Source: Pseudonocardiales bacterium (GTDB lineage Bacteria > Actinomycetota > Actinomycetes > Mycobacteriales > Pseudonocardiaceae). From it: DNA of 37,316 nt. The DNA lies in the NCBI GenBank assembly GCA_019244165.1, contig JAFATA010000026.1:1-37316 (forward strand), given 5' to 3'. Positions 15,431 to 23,604 of the stretch are shown here, piece after piece. The notes under the pieces are model-generated. The model searched no databases and was not told the DNA's origin. It saw only the letters and a list, made by a program, of their open reading frames with translations. Made by a program: the position numbers and the translations under genes. Every line of letters begins with the position of its first letter. Position 1 is the first letter of the stretch.

Positions 15431-16854
15431 CTCGAGCCGAGAGTCCGCTCACCCTTGCGACCAACCGCTGGCTGGAACTGGGAGCCGCTGGCTGCGCCTT
15501 GATTGGTGGGGTTCTCGCGGTGGCGGCCGGGCCGCTGGCTGTCCTCACCACCATCGGGGTGCTGGGCCTGGTCGGGTTGTTCGCTGCGGCGGCCTACCGG
15601 CCGGTCTTCGCGACATACGTCTATCTGGGCACCTTGCCCCTTATCGCCGGCATCGACCGGGGCAACCTGATCCCTCTGGTGCGCCCCAACGAGGCGCTGC
15701 TGGTCGTGCTGCTGGCTGGCGCGCTGGTCGGCGGCTGTCTCCGACGGAGCCAGGGCCAGACGGCATCGCTCCAGATGCATCAGTTCGACATCCCGCTCGG
15801 TGTCTTTCTGCTGATGTCGACGGCGTGGCCGCTGCTGTCCATGGTGCTGCGCGGGCACACGCCAGCGAGCTCTGATCTGGCCGCCGTGCTGCCGGTCTGC
15901 AAGCTCATCGCCCTCTACCTGCTGGTGCGTTTCACCGTCACCACCGAGGCCCAGCTGGTGCGGTGCTTCCGGCTGATTATCTGGCCGGGGACCGTGGTCG
16001 CGGTGATCGCAATCCTACAGACCCTCCACTTCGGCCCGGTTGTCTCGATGCTGCAGACCGTCTGGACGCCTGACAGCAACTCTGCAGCATTGGCCGAGCG
16101 AGGCACCACGACACTCGCCTCGTCGATCGCCACCGGCGACTACATCATTATCTGCCTGACCTTGGTGATCTGCTGCGGGGTCCGCGGTCTGCTGGATCGC
16201 CGGGAACGGCTGGTGTTGGGATTTGTGCTTGGGGCGGGTGTGCTTGCCGCCGGTCAGTTCTCCACCTGGATCTCCGCGGTTGTAGCGGCCGGGCTCATTC
16301 TGTGGCGTTTCGGCACCGTGCGCCGTGACTCCACCCGGTTCTTGTGGTTGGTTCCGGTCGCGCTTGTGGTTGGCGCGCCAGCGCTGATCGGCCGGTTGGA
16401 GGGGTTCGGGGACTACGGCGTGCCACGCAGCTGGATCGGCCGCTGGAACAACCTGTCCAATTTCTACCTACCGAGATTCGGCTTCATCAACGTCCTGCTG
16501 GGGGTGTCGCCCAACTCGGTGCTGCCAGCGCCCGAGAGGTGGCGCGAGGTCATCTACCTGGAAAGCGGCTACCTGGAATTGCTCTGGGTTGGCGGGATCC
16601 CGCTGTTGGCTGCCTTCCTCTGGCTGTCGGTCGCGGTGTTGCGCAGAACCGGCAAGCTCATGGCCCCGTCGGGCGGTCAGCCGGAGGGTCATTCGGACGC
16701 CGTCGCTGCGGCGGCGTCAGCGCTGTGGGTCTGTTGGTGGTTCGTGCTCATCCTTACCGTCCTCGATCCGCATCTGACGCTACGAGGCACCGGCGACGTG
16801 CTTTTCATGCTGATGGGAATCACCACGGGGAGGCTCAGTGTCCAGCGGCGTTGA
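15427..16854 (+). CDS. O-antigen ligase/polymerase-like (Wzy/WaaL) membrane protein
   Basis: The 475-residue protein has about 11-12 predicted membrane segments and a large periplasm-facing loop near the C-terminus (GRLEGFGDYGVPRSWIGRWNNLSNFYLP...ERWREVIYLESGYLELLW), the layout of the Wzy_C/O-antigen ligase family. Family members join lipid-linked repeat units or transfer polymer to an acceptor. Loop residues such as Arg and the HxxS/ESGY-like element are consistent with this, but sequence alone does not separate polymerase from ligase. It overlaps the flippase by ATGA and the next transferase gene by 17 bp. Confidence 0.8.
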   Translation: MTRAESPLTLATNRWLELGAAGCALIGGVLAVAAGPLAVLTTIGVLGLVGLFAAAAYRPVFATYVYLGTLPLIAGIDRGNLIPLVRPNEALLVVLLAGALVGGCLRRSQGQTASLQMHQFDIPLGVFLLMSTAWPLLSMVLRGHTPASSDLAAVLPVCKLIALYLLVRFTVTTEAQLVRCFRLIIWPGTVVAVIAILQTLHFGPVVSMLQTVWTPDSNSAALAERGTTTLASSIATGDYIIICLTLVICCGVRGLLDRRERLVLGFVLGAGVLAAGQFSTWISAVVAAGLILWRFGTVRRDSTRFLWLVPVALVVGAPALIGRLEGFGDYGVPRSWIGRWNNLSNFYLPRFGFINVLLGVSPNSVLPAPERWREVIYLESGYLELLWVGGIPLLAAFLWLSVAVLRRTGKLMAPSGGQPEGHSDAVAAAASALWVCWWFVLILTVLDPHLTLRGTGDVLFMLMGITTGRLSVQRR

Positions 16855-17494
16855 ACAAGCACGACTGCCCGCTCGATGGGAACCGGTTGCTCGGCGCGTC
16901 GTCGATCTGCTGGTGGTGGTAATCGCGTTACTCGTGCTCGCGATCCCGATGCTGCTCATCGCGATGCTGGTCAGGCTGGGGACTCCAGGTCCGGCATTGT
17001 ACCGTCAACAGCGGTTAGGTCGGGGGGCCCGACCGTTCACGATGTACAAGTTCCGCACCATGCGGACCGGAGGCTCCGACGCGCAACACCGCGAGCTCAT
17101 TGCCCGCGAGTTGCAGGGCGAGGACACCTCAGTTAACGGCAGCTGGAAGATTGACAGCGATCCGCGAGTGACCCGGATCGGCGCGCTCCTGCGACGGACC
17201 AGCATTGACGAGCTTCCCCAGCTACTCAATGTGCTGCGGGGCCAGATGTCATTGGTCGGACCTCGCCCGTGTCTGGACTGGGAAGCGGAGATGTTCCCGG
17301 CCAAATTTGTTGAGCGCTTCGACGTCCCGCCTGGCCTGACCGGGCTCTGGCAGGTCAGTGGGCGCAGCACGATGGGTACCCTGGAAATGTTGGAACTCGA
17401 TCTTGCTTATGTGCGTAGCTGGAGTTTCTGGACAGATCTCACGATCCTGCTACGAACTGTTCCGGCGCTGCTGCGGGGGCACGGTGCCCGCTAA
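16838..17494 (+). CDS. Initiating sugar-phosphate transferase (small PglC/WcaJ-type)
   Basis: This 218-residue monotopic phosphoglycosyltransferase transfers a sugar-1-phosphate to undecaprenyl phosphate. It has a single N-terminal hydrophobic re-entrant helix (VVDLLVVVIALLVLAIPMLLIAMLVRL), then GTPGPALYRQQRLGR, FTMYKFRTM, the catalytic Asp-Glu pair in SIDELPQLLNVLRGQMSLVGPRP and PGLTGLWQVSGRS. It lacks the four extra membrane helices of WcaJ, unlike the second initiating enzyme at 26988. The start is a GTG that overlaps the upstream gene. Confidence 0.93.
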   Translation: MSSGVEQARLPARWEPVARRVVDLLVVVIALLVLAIPMLLIAMLVRLGTPGPALYRQQRLGRGARPFTMYKFRTMRTGGSDAQHRELIARELQGEDTSVNGSWKIDSDPRVTRIGALLRRTSIDELPQLLNVLRGQMSLVGPRPCLDWEAEMFPAKFVERFDVPPGLTGLWQVSGRSTMGTLEMLELDLAYVRSWSFWTDLTILLRTVPALLRGHGAR

Positions 17495-17528
17495 ATAACG
17501 ATCGTCCTCGGCAGCTGAGGGGGTAAAC

Positions 17529-18575
17529 TTGACGGCCGCTCTGGTAAAACTTTCCACGATTCCCCAAAAATTTGCCACGATTCCCCGGCTCTCCCGCCGG
17601 GCCCGTGCGGTCGTGCTCACGGTGCATGTGGCGATGTCGGTCGGATGGCTGGGGCTCGACGCCGCGCTGGTGGCGCTGGAGGCGACCGGACTATCCGCCG
17701 CTAACCCGGCGGTGCCGGTGGGGATTGCTACCGCGACGGCCATGATTGCCTGCTGGGTGCTCATCCCGGTGGTGTTCTTCTCGCTGCTCAGCGGGCTGGC
17801 GTTGGCGCTTGCCACCCCCTGGGGTCTGCTGCGGTACTGGTGGGTGCTCGCCAAGTGTGGGATCGCCATGGTGTTGAGCGCCACTGGGCTGCTGTACCTG
17901 GTGCCTCGGTTGCCTGAGATCTTCGCCGGGGGTGGTGAGCCGGTCGAGATGCAGACCCTGATCGCGAGGTCGGTCGCGCTCATGCTGTTGCTCGCCGCGA
18001 CCGGGATCTCGGTGGTCAAGCCGTGGGGCAAGACACCACGCGGTCGCCAGAGACCGGTGAAGTTCTTCACGGTTCCCCGGCTCTCCCGCCGGGTCCGGGC
18101 GGTCGTGCTCACGGTGCATGTGGCGACGTCGATCGGATGGCTGGGGCTCGACGGCGCGCTGGTGGCGCTGGAGGTGACCGGGATGTTCACCGTGAACCCG
18201 GCGGTGCCGGTGGGGATTGCTACCGCGACGGCCATGATCGCTTGTTGGATGCTCATCCCGGTGGTGTTCTTCTCGCTGGGCAGCGGGCTGGCGTTGGCGC
18301 TGTCCACTCCCAGTGATCTGGCACGGTACTACTGGTGGGTCCTCGCCCGGTGTGGGATCGCCATGGCATTGGCCGCCGCTGGGCTGCTGTACCTGGTGCC
18401 TCGGTTGTCTGAGATCTTCGTTGGGGGCGGTGAGCCGGTCGAGATGCAGACCCTGATCGCGAGGTCGGTCGCGCTCATGCTGTTGCTCGCCGCGACCGGG
18501 ATCTCGGTGGTCAAGCCGTGGGGCGGGGCCCGCTGGATACCGGAGTCCCTCCTTCATCCCGTTCAGCAGAAGTAG
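17529..18575 (+). CDS. Tandemly duplicated small integral membrane protein
   Basis: The 348-residue protein is two near-identical halves of about 164 residues. Each half has four hydrophobic segments (for example VVLTVHVAMSVGWLGLDAALVAL, IATATAMIACWVLIPVVFF and SVALMLLLAATGISVV). Single-copy relatives of about 150-160 residues are widespread unknown actinobacterial membrane proteins, so this looks like an internal gene duplication. DNA copies are 17581-18060 and 18073-18540, offset by 492 bp at the left and 495 bp at the right (one codon added in copy 2). A TTG at 17529 with GAGGGGG six bases upstream is the likely start. Function is unknown; the position at the end of the operon suggests a link to export or envelope. 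Confidence 0.8.
   Translation: MTAALVKLSTIPQKFATIPRLSRRARAVVLTVHVAMSVGWLGLDAALVALEATGLSAANPAVPVGIATATAMIACWVLIPVVFFSLLSGLALALATPWGLLRYWWVLAKCGIAMVLSATGLLYLVPRLPEIFAGGGEPVEMQTLIARSVALMLLLAATGISVVKPWGKTPRGRQRPVKFFTVPRLSRRVRAVVLTVHVATSIGWLGLDGALVALEVTGMFTVNPAVPVGIATATAMIACWMLIPVVFFSLGSGLALALSTPSDLARYYWWVLARCGIAMALAAAGLLYLVPRLSEIFVGGGEPVEMQTLIARSVALMLLLAATGISVVKPWGGARWIPESLLHPVQQK
17581..18540 (+). repeat. ~493-bp tandem gene-internal duplication
   Basis: Sequence from TTCCCCGGCTCTCCCGCCGG at 17581 repeats at 18073, and the copies remain nearly identical through GATCTCGGTGGTCAAGCCGT at 18005 and 18500. The period is 492-495 bp. The high DNA identity indicates a recent event or ongoing gene conversion. 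Confidence 0.92.
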
Positions 18576-19636
18576 CGATACAGCAGCCTGCCAGCCTGCC
18601 TGGTCACGTCATCGGGGACCGAGTCGTCGGTGAGCAGCCGGGTAAGCTCGCCGAGCATCGCCCCCGCCTGGGGATTGGTGCGCGCGTGCTCTCCACCAGC
18701 GCGCAGGGTCACGATCTGCCGCTCCTCGGTAGCCCACTTGCGTTTGTACGCGATCAAGCCTGGCTGGTCGAGGTCGCTGAGCCCCCAATCAACCAGCCGG
18801 GCTCCGCGCTGGATCCCCCACCGTATCCCGGCCCAGAAAATCGCGTCGTTGGGGCGAAGAGCCAGGTGCTCGTGGCGCGAGGCCCCGAACTTGTAGTACA
18901 GCGCATCGCCCCAGGTGAGGAAGACCGCGCCGGCGATCAGTTCGTCACCGGCGTGGGCGAGCATCGTGACGATCGCATCGTCGCGGGCGAAAGCATCCCA
19001 GATGTGATCGAACAGCTCGACGGGCTGGGCGAGCAGCCGGTATTTGCGTTTGCGCAGCACGACGTGCAACCCGTGGAACCGGTGCACGGCGTCCCGGTCG
19101 GTGTGCGCCTCAACCCGCACCCCTTCACGTTCGGAGATCACGATGTTGCGGCGAGCGTGCTGGGAAAGCCGCTGCCGGATCTCCTCGACGCCGCCGTTCA
19201 GCGGCGTACCGTGCCACGCCGCCGCAGCGATCTGTGCGAAGCGGGGGTCGCCAACGGGCACGGCGTCGGCGAAGCACCGCAGCGTCAGCGGAGCAGCGGC
19301 GGTGCTGATCGGCTCCACGAGCGCTTTCCAGTCGAGCTGGTCATCGGTCAGCGGTTCCGCCCGGTCAGAGAACGGCAGGCTGGACAACCTGTCGCCGCGG
19401 ATGTCGCTGATCGGCACCCAGGCCAGTCCCGCGCGGGGCTGCCCGTCCCCGGCGAGCCGGAGAGCGCCGCAGGGAGTGAAGCCGTAGGTGGCGCATACCG
19501 CATCGATCCACGGCGGTGAGGTGAACACGCTGCCGTGCGGGCCCTGGGCGAGCAGCCGCCAGCGGGGGTCCTGCCGCGGATCGGTGAGCACGGTGTCCGG
19601 CAGCACGGTGTCTGATAGCCTTGGGGGCGCGTTCAC
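18563..19636 (-). CDS. FemAB/BioF2-like GNAT-fold acyltransferase
   Basis: The 357-residue protein resembles the acetyltransferase family (BioF2-like/FemAB-related) frequent in exopolysaccharide clusters. Typical segments are HGSVFTSPPWIDAVCATYGF near the N-terminus, QRLSQHARRNIVISEREGVRVE, FARDDAIVTMLAHAGDELIAGAVFLTWGDALYYKFGASRHEHLALRPNDAIFWAGIRWGIQRGARLVDWGLSD, ending with LIAYKRKWA. It may acylate or aminoacylate an amino sugar. The GTG at 19636 is preferred because a TACCGT hexamer ends seven bases upstream (leaderless) and the upstream frame overlaps the divergent gene. LSDTVLPDTVL near the start comes from a 15-bp duplication (19587-19612). Its stop overlaps that of the duplicated membrane protein. 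Confidence 0.8.
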   Translation of the reverse strand: MNAPPRLSDTVLPDTVLTDPRQDPRWRLLAQGPHGSVFTSPPWIDAVCATYGFTPCGALRLAGDGQPRAGLAWVPISDIRGDRLSSLPFSDRAEPLTDDQLDWKALVEPISTAAAPLTLRCFADAVPVGDPRFAQIAAAAWHGTPLNGGVEEIRQRLSQHARRNIVISEREGVRVEAHTDRDAVHRFHGLHVVLRKRKYRLLAQPVELFDHIWDAFARDDAIVTMLAHAGDELIAGAVFLTWGDALYYKFGASRHEHLALRPNDAIFWAGIRWGIQRGARLVDWGLSDLDQPGLIAYKRKWATEERQIVTLRAGGEHARTNPQAGAMLGELTRLLTDDSVPDDVTRQAGRLLYRYFC

Positions 19637-19666
19637 GAATGCAACGGTACCCGCTACCCTTGCGAA
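19637..19666. promoter_or_regulatory. 30-bp divergent gap with two leaderless-type promoters
   Basis: On the plus strand TACCCT (19655-19660) ends six bases before the ATG at 19667. On the minus strand TACCGT (plus 19644-19649) ends seven bases before the GTG at 19636. Both fit TAnnnT -10 elements placing transcription starts on or next to the start codons, and no ribosome site is seen for either gene. Leaderless mRNAs are common in actinobacteria. Confidence 0.5.
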
Positions 19667-20653
19667 ATGACCACGCTGTTTGTCGCCACGACGGGTGGGC
19701 ACCTGACCCAGCTCGACAGCCTGGCTAGCCGCATTCCCCCTGGTAGCGCCGCCCACGATGATGCTGTGTGGGTGACCCATGCCAATGAGCAGAGCCGGTC
19801 GATGCTGGCGGACCGGGACGTGGAGTTCGTGCCCTACGTCGGGGTACGCAACGTGCCTGATGTGCTTCGATGCATTCCGTATGCGCGCCGGTTGATGAAG
19901 CGCCGGAAGCTGACCCGGGCAGTGTCGACGGGGTCAGGGATCGCCTTGGGTTACCTGCCGTATCTGGCCGCGCGGGGAGTGGAGTGTCACTACATCGAAA
20001 GCGCGACCCGGGTGAGCGGACCGTCCCTGACGGGGCGGGTCCTGCAGTGGGTCCCTGGGGTCCATACCTACACCCAGTACCAGAGCTGGGCGAGCCAGCG
20101 GTGGGGCTACGCCGGCAGCGTCTTCGACGGTTATGAAGCCGTCGCCGTGACGCGGGCGCTCGAGGGGGTGGTTCGGGTGGTGGTCACGGTGGGGGCGGCG
20201 ACTCAGTACCCGTTCCGCCGGCTGTTCGAGCACCTGGCGCCGCTGTTGGCACCTGAAGGCGCACTGGCGCAGGCAACCGGGCTGCCGGTGGAGGTGCTGT
20301 GGCAGACTGGCGACACCCCGGTGGACGACCTGCCTATCCAAGCAACGCCGGTGCTGCCCGCAGCCGAGCTGGGCGTCGCGCTGGGCAAGGCAGACATCGT
20401 GATCAGCCATGCTGGCACCGGGTCCGCGCTGGCCACGCTGAACGCCGGGCGGTACCCGATCCTAGCCACCCGGGACAGCGCGCGGGGCGAGCAGGTCGAT
20501 GATCACCAGCACGAGCTTGCCGCCGAGCTTGCCCGGCGAGGTCTGGCCAGCCACCGTGACGCGCAGGCCATCACCGTCGACGACATGGTGCACACCCTGG
20601 ATATCTCCGTGCGACGCACCGCGTCGCCCCCACCGTTCGAGTTGCATCACTAG
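19667..20653 (+). CDS. Glycosyltransferase, Alg14/Alg13 (PssD/PssE)-like
   Basis: The 328-residue protein combines an Alg14/PssD-like N-terminal half (LFVATTGGHLTQLDSL, ARRLMKRRKLTRAVSTGSGIALGYLPYLAARGVECHYIESATRVSG) with an Alg13/PssE-like GT28 C-terminal half (VVVTVGAATQYPFRRLF, VEVLWQTG, GKADIVISHAGTGSALATLNAGRYPILATRD). In two-subunit enzymes the first anchors at the membrane and the second binds the UDP-sugar; here they are fused. It would add an early sugar to the undecaprenyl-linked unit. The gene stands alone on the plus strand and its stop overlaps that of the convergent epimerase by a few bases. Confidence 0.87.
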   Translation: MTTLFVATTGGHLTQLDSLASRIPPGSAAHDDAVWVTHANEQSRSMLADRDVEFVPYVGVRNVPDVLRCIPYARRLMKRRKLTRAVSTGSGIALGYLPYLAARGVECHYIESATRVSGPSLTGRVLQWVPGVHTYTQYQSWASQRWGYAGSVFDGYEAVAVTRALEGVVRVVVTVGAATQYPFRRLFEHLAPLLAPEGALAQATGLPVEVLWQTGDTPVDDLPIQATPVLPAAELGVALGKADIVISHAGTGSALATLNAGRYPILATRDSARGEQVDDHQHELAAELARRGLASHRDAQAITVDDMVHTLDISVRRTASPPPFELHH

Positions 20654-21597
20654 CGCAGCCGCAGCGCCTTGAGAGTGTGCGCCAGACCTTCGGGCAGCCG
20701 GGTGGGTGGTGGCAGGCCCAGCTCTCGCTGGGCGCGAGTGACGTCAAGGCAGCTCCGCAGCAGCTCGCCGGGGCGGGCTGGCGCGAACTCCGGCTCGAAC
20801 GCTGCTGGGTCGGTGCCTGCCGCCGCTGCGACGGCTTGGGCAAGTTGCAGCACACTGACCTCGGTGCCGGTTCCCACGTTGTACTCCCCGTGCGGCAGCT
20901 CCCCGGCTGTGGCAGCGGCTAGGGTGGCCGCGGCAATGTCGTTGACAAAGACGAAGTCGCGGGTCTGCCGCCCGTCACCGTAGATGATCGGCCGGCGCCC
21001 GGTCAGCACCCGTTCACAGAAGATCGCTATCACGCCGGCATCACCCCGAGGATCCTGCCGGGGGCCGTAGACGTTGCTGTACCGCAACGTCACCACGTTC
21101 AGCCCCCGCATCTGGCGAAACCAGCAGGCGTAACGTTCGGCGGTGAGCTTGCTCAGGCCGTAGGCCGAGACGGGATCGGCGGGCACGTCCTCCGAGGTGG
21201 GCACCACTGGCGTTGCGCCGTAAATCGCACCGCCGGTCGAGATGTTCACCACCCGGCGCACGCCGACGACATGGGCGGCGGCGAACACGTTCACCGACCC
21301 GAGCACGTTGACCGCGGCGTCGCGGGCCGGCTGCTCCATCGAGACCTGCACGTCGATCTGGGCCGCGAGATGGAAAACCAGCTCCGGCCGGAAGTGCCGG
21401 AATGCCTGCTGGAGGGCGGCACCGTCGCGAACATCCAGCTCGAGGAGCTGCGCGCCACGAGCTTGCGCCTCGCTGAGGTGGCCCCGGGTGCCCCGGCTCA
21501 GGTTATCGACGACCAGCACCTGCGCGCCGTGGTCCACGAGCGCGTCGACGATGGTCGAACCAATGAAACCGGCCCCCCCAGTCACCACCGCCCGCAT
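20650..21597 (-). CDS. NAD-dependent epimerase/dehydratase (GalE-like SDR)
   Basis: Extended SDR enzymes of this type epimerise or oxidise/decarboxylate UDP-sugars. The 315-residue protein has the NAD motif VVTGGAGFIGSTIVDAL, DNLSRGTRGHL, FHLAAQIDVQVSM, the catalytic Ser/Thr region VNISTGGAIYG and the SAYGLSKLTAERY YxxxK motif, then LRYSNVYGPRQDPRGDAGVIAIF. It most resembles GalE/UDP-glucose 4-epimerases; the exact substrate cannot be read from sequence. Last gene of the long minus-strand operon, eight bases after the regulator stop. Confidence 0.9.
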   Translation of the reverse strand: MRAVVTGGAGFIGSTIVDALVDHGAQVLVVDNLSRGTRGHLSEAQARGAQLLELDVRDGAALQQAFRHFRPELVFHLAAQIDVQVSMEQPARDAAVNVLGSVNVFAAAHVVGVRRVVNISTGGAIYGATPVVPTSEDVPADPVSAYGLSKLTAERYACWFRQMRGLNVVTLRYSNVYGPRQDPRGDAGVIAIFCERVLTGRRPIIYGDGRQTRDFVFVNDIAAATLAAATAGELPHGEYNVGTGTEVSVLQLAQAVAAAAGTDPAAFEPEFAPARPGELLRSCLDVTRAQRELGLPPPTRLPEGLAHTLKALRLR

Positions 21598-21605
21598 TGC
21601 CGGGA

Positions 21606-22271
21606 TCAGTCGGCGACGGGACGTAAACCCGCGGCGCGAGCGACGCTGACAGCCTCCAACCGGCTGCGCACCCCGAGCTTGGTGAGAATGCTGCGGACGT
21701 GAGTCCGGACGGTGCTGGGGGACACCACCGACTCCAGTGCGATCTGGCTCACCGGCTTGCCGTCCACCATGCGCAGCAGGACCTCGCGTTCGCGGCGGCT
21801 GAGCACATCGAGCCGGGCGCTGCAGTCGCGGGCGCGGTGCACGTCCTCGCGCAGCTCACGCAGCACAACGCTGAGCTGCCGGGGTGGATAGAAGGCATGG
21901 CCACGCGGGACGCCGCGCAGGACCTCGAGCAAGTGATCCAGCGAGCCTTCCTTGGACACCCAGGCCGCGGCACCGGCCCGCGCCGCTACGACGGCATGGG
22001 CGCAGTCGTGGCTTCCGGTCAGGACAACGAGCTGCGCCGGGGGATAGGCAGCGCGCAGTTTGCGTAACATTCCGGCGGTCGCGGCCGTCGCTGACCCGAT
22101 CTCCGTGGTGATCACGTCGGGGCGCAGTGCGCGGATCATATCCAGCAGGCGCGGGTCCTCGGGCGTGGCAGCGCCGACTACCCACAGATCGGTGGCGGTG
22201 GACAGCTGGACGGTCAGGGCATCGGTCAGCATCACGTGACTGTCGACGAGGAGAACCCGCAAGAACGTCAC
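21606..22271 (-). CDS. LuxR/NarL-type response regulator with Glu at phospho-site
   Basis: The 221-residue protein has a receiver domain (LRVLLVDSHVMLTDAL...) and a C-terminal LuxR HTH (LSRREREVLLRMVDGKPVSQIALESVVSPSTVRTHVRSILTKLGVRSR). The conserved phospho-acceptor Asp is replaced by Glu57 (PDVITTEIG) and the DD acidic pair near residue 10 is DS, while Thr85 and Lys107 remain. It is probably not phosphorylated in the normal way; Glu may mimic the active state, or another ligand may control it. No histidine kinase is nearby. It sits inside the polysaccharide operon, GTG start five bases after the GT2 stop. The paralogue at 36429 shares the same substitution. Confidence 0.92.
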   Translation of the reverse strand: MTFLRVLLVDSHVMLTDALTVQLSTATDLWVVGAATPEDPRLLDMIRALRPDVITTEIGSATAATAGMLRKLRAAYPPAQLVVLTGSHDCAHAVVAARAGAAAWVSKEGSLDHLLEVLRGVPRGHAFYPPRQLSVVLRELREDVHRARDCSARLDVLSRREREVLLRMVDGKPVSQIALESVVSPSTVRTHVRSILTKLGVRSRLEAVSVARAAGLRPVAD

Positions 22272-22275
22272 GGGA

Positions 22276-23604
22276 TTAACTGTGCCTGGCGGTAGCTCGG
22301 GGCGGCAACACCGGCGCGGTCCTCTGCGCGCCGAGTGCCGGCCGCATCTCGACGGTGCGGCGGACCGGGCTGGTCCATCGTCCCGTGGAGCTCAGCCAGG
22401 CCCGCGGGAACACGTACAGGGCGACCGCGGCGTCGAGCACTCGGAGGAAGGGGAAGAACACTCCCAGGACCAGGAAACGTAGCCTGCGTTCGATCAGGGC
22501 GACCACGCAGCTCAGCACGAGATCGGCGCCGGCTCCCGCGAACAGCAGCACTTGCAGGCTCAGGTGGGCTGCGACCGCGTCGTGCACCGGCATGAGCTCG
22601 GGCCAGGCCAGCGCGGCTGGGTGCATCGCGGGCACGGCGAGGATGAGCACCAGCAACGGCAGCAACACAAAGAACATGCTGCTGGTCAGCAGCTCCAGGA
22701 GCAGCACCGTGAGCATGGCGCTGAACAGGCTCAGCTGCGGCGGATGCCGGCGCACCGTCTGCCAGAGCCCCAGCCCCCATCGTTTGATCTGGCGGATGTA
22801 GTCGTGCAGGTTGTCGGGATCCTGGGTTACCGCGACGGCATCGAGGGTGAACGCCACCTTGCCCAGCCGCTTCTGGTAGATCTCGAAGGTCATGTTGAAG
22901 TCCTCGATCACCAGGTCGGGGGGGTTCATCTCGATTCTCGGCAGCACGGCCGTGCGGTACATGCTGGCGAAACCGGGCACGATGTGGGTGGCGTTGGTGA
23001 ACCGCCAGGTTTGGCCGAACTTCAGCAGCCGCTGGCTGATCGCGTAGATGCGCTGCCGGTGGCACACCAGCACCCGGCCGATCAGGGACAGGTCGCGCTC
23101 ATGCTGGGTCCGGACCGCACCGGCCACCGCCACCACCTTGGGGTCGTCGAACTGGGGCAGGGCGGCGGCGAGGTATCCCGGTTCGATCGTCGTGTCGGCA
23201 TCCAACAGCAGCACCACGGGGAATCGTTCGACCAGCTTAAAGCGGTCGATCGCTTCCTCGAGGGCGCCGGCCTTGCCGACGTTGGTGCGCGTCTCGATGA
23301 CGTTGACTCCGGCCTGGCGGGCCAGCTCGGCAGTCCGGTCGGTGGAGCCGTCGGAGACGACGTGGATGTTCTCGCGGGGGACCAGGGCGGCGATCGCCTC
23401 GATGCTGCTTTCAATCACCAGCTCCTCGTTGTGCGCAGGGATCAGCACCGCCACGTCCTGCGCGGTCAGCGCGGAAGCGGGAGGCCCTGAACGGCGGCGT
23501 CGTCTCTTCCGCCAGGACTCCTCGAGCAGCCGCGCCAGACCGATGGCCGCCCACAGCACGAAGTTCATGCCGAAGACGACGAACGCAACCGACCACCAGG
23601 GCAT
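22276..23604 (-). CDS. Processive GT2 glycosyltransferase (cellulose-synthase/PgaC-like)
   Basis: The 442-residue membrane protein has an N-terminal helix (WWSVAFVVFGMNFVLWAAIGLARLL), a GT2 catalytic domain (VAVLIPAHNEELVIESSIEAI, HVVSDGSTDRT, LLLDADTTIEPGYL, PPDLVIEDFNMTFEI) and the QIKRW motif (QxxRW) of processive synthases, followed by about four membrane segments. Such enzymes polymerise a sugar and pass the chain through the membrane, as PgaC does for poly-GlcNAc. The ATG at 23604 overlaps the GH18 stop (TGATG). The GH18 gene just upstream and a NodB deacetylase at 35698 recall Pga-type systems. Product is inferred. Confidence 0.9.
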   Translation of the reverse strand: MPWWSVAFVVFGMNFVLWAAIGLARLLEESWRKRRRRRSGPPASALTAQDVAVLIPAHNEELVIESSIEAIAALVPRENIHVVSDGSTDRTAELARQAGVNVIETRTNVGKAGALEEAIDRFKLVERFPVVLLLDADTTIEPGYLAAALPQFDDPKVVAVAGAVRTQHERDLSLIGRVLVCHRQRIYAISQRLLKFGQTWRFTNATHIVPGFASMYRTAVLPRIEMNPPDLVIEDFNMTFEIYQKRLGKVAFTLDAVAVTQDPDNLHDYIRQIKRWGLGLWQTVRRHPPQLSLFSAMLTVLLLELLTSSMFFVLLPLLVLILAVPAMHPAALAWPELMPVHDAVAAHLSLQVLLFAGAGADLVLSCVVALIERRLRFLVLGVFFPFLRVLDAAVALYVFPRAWLSSTGRWTSPVRRTVEMRPALGAQRTAPVLPPRATARHS

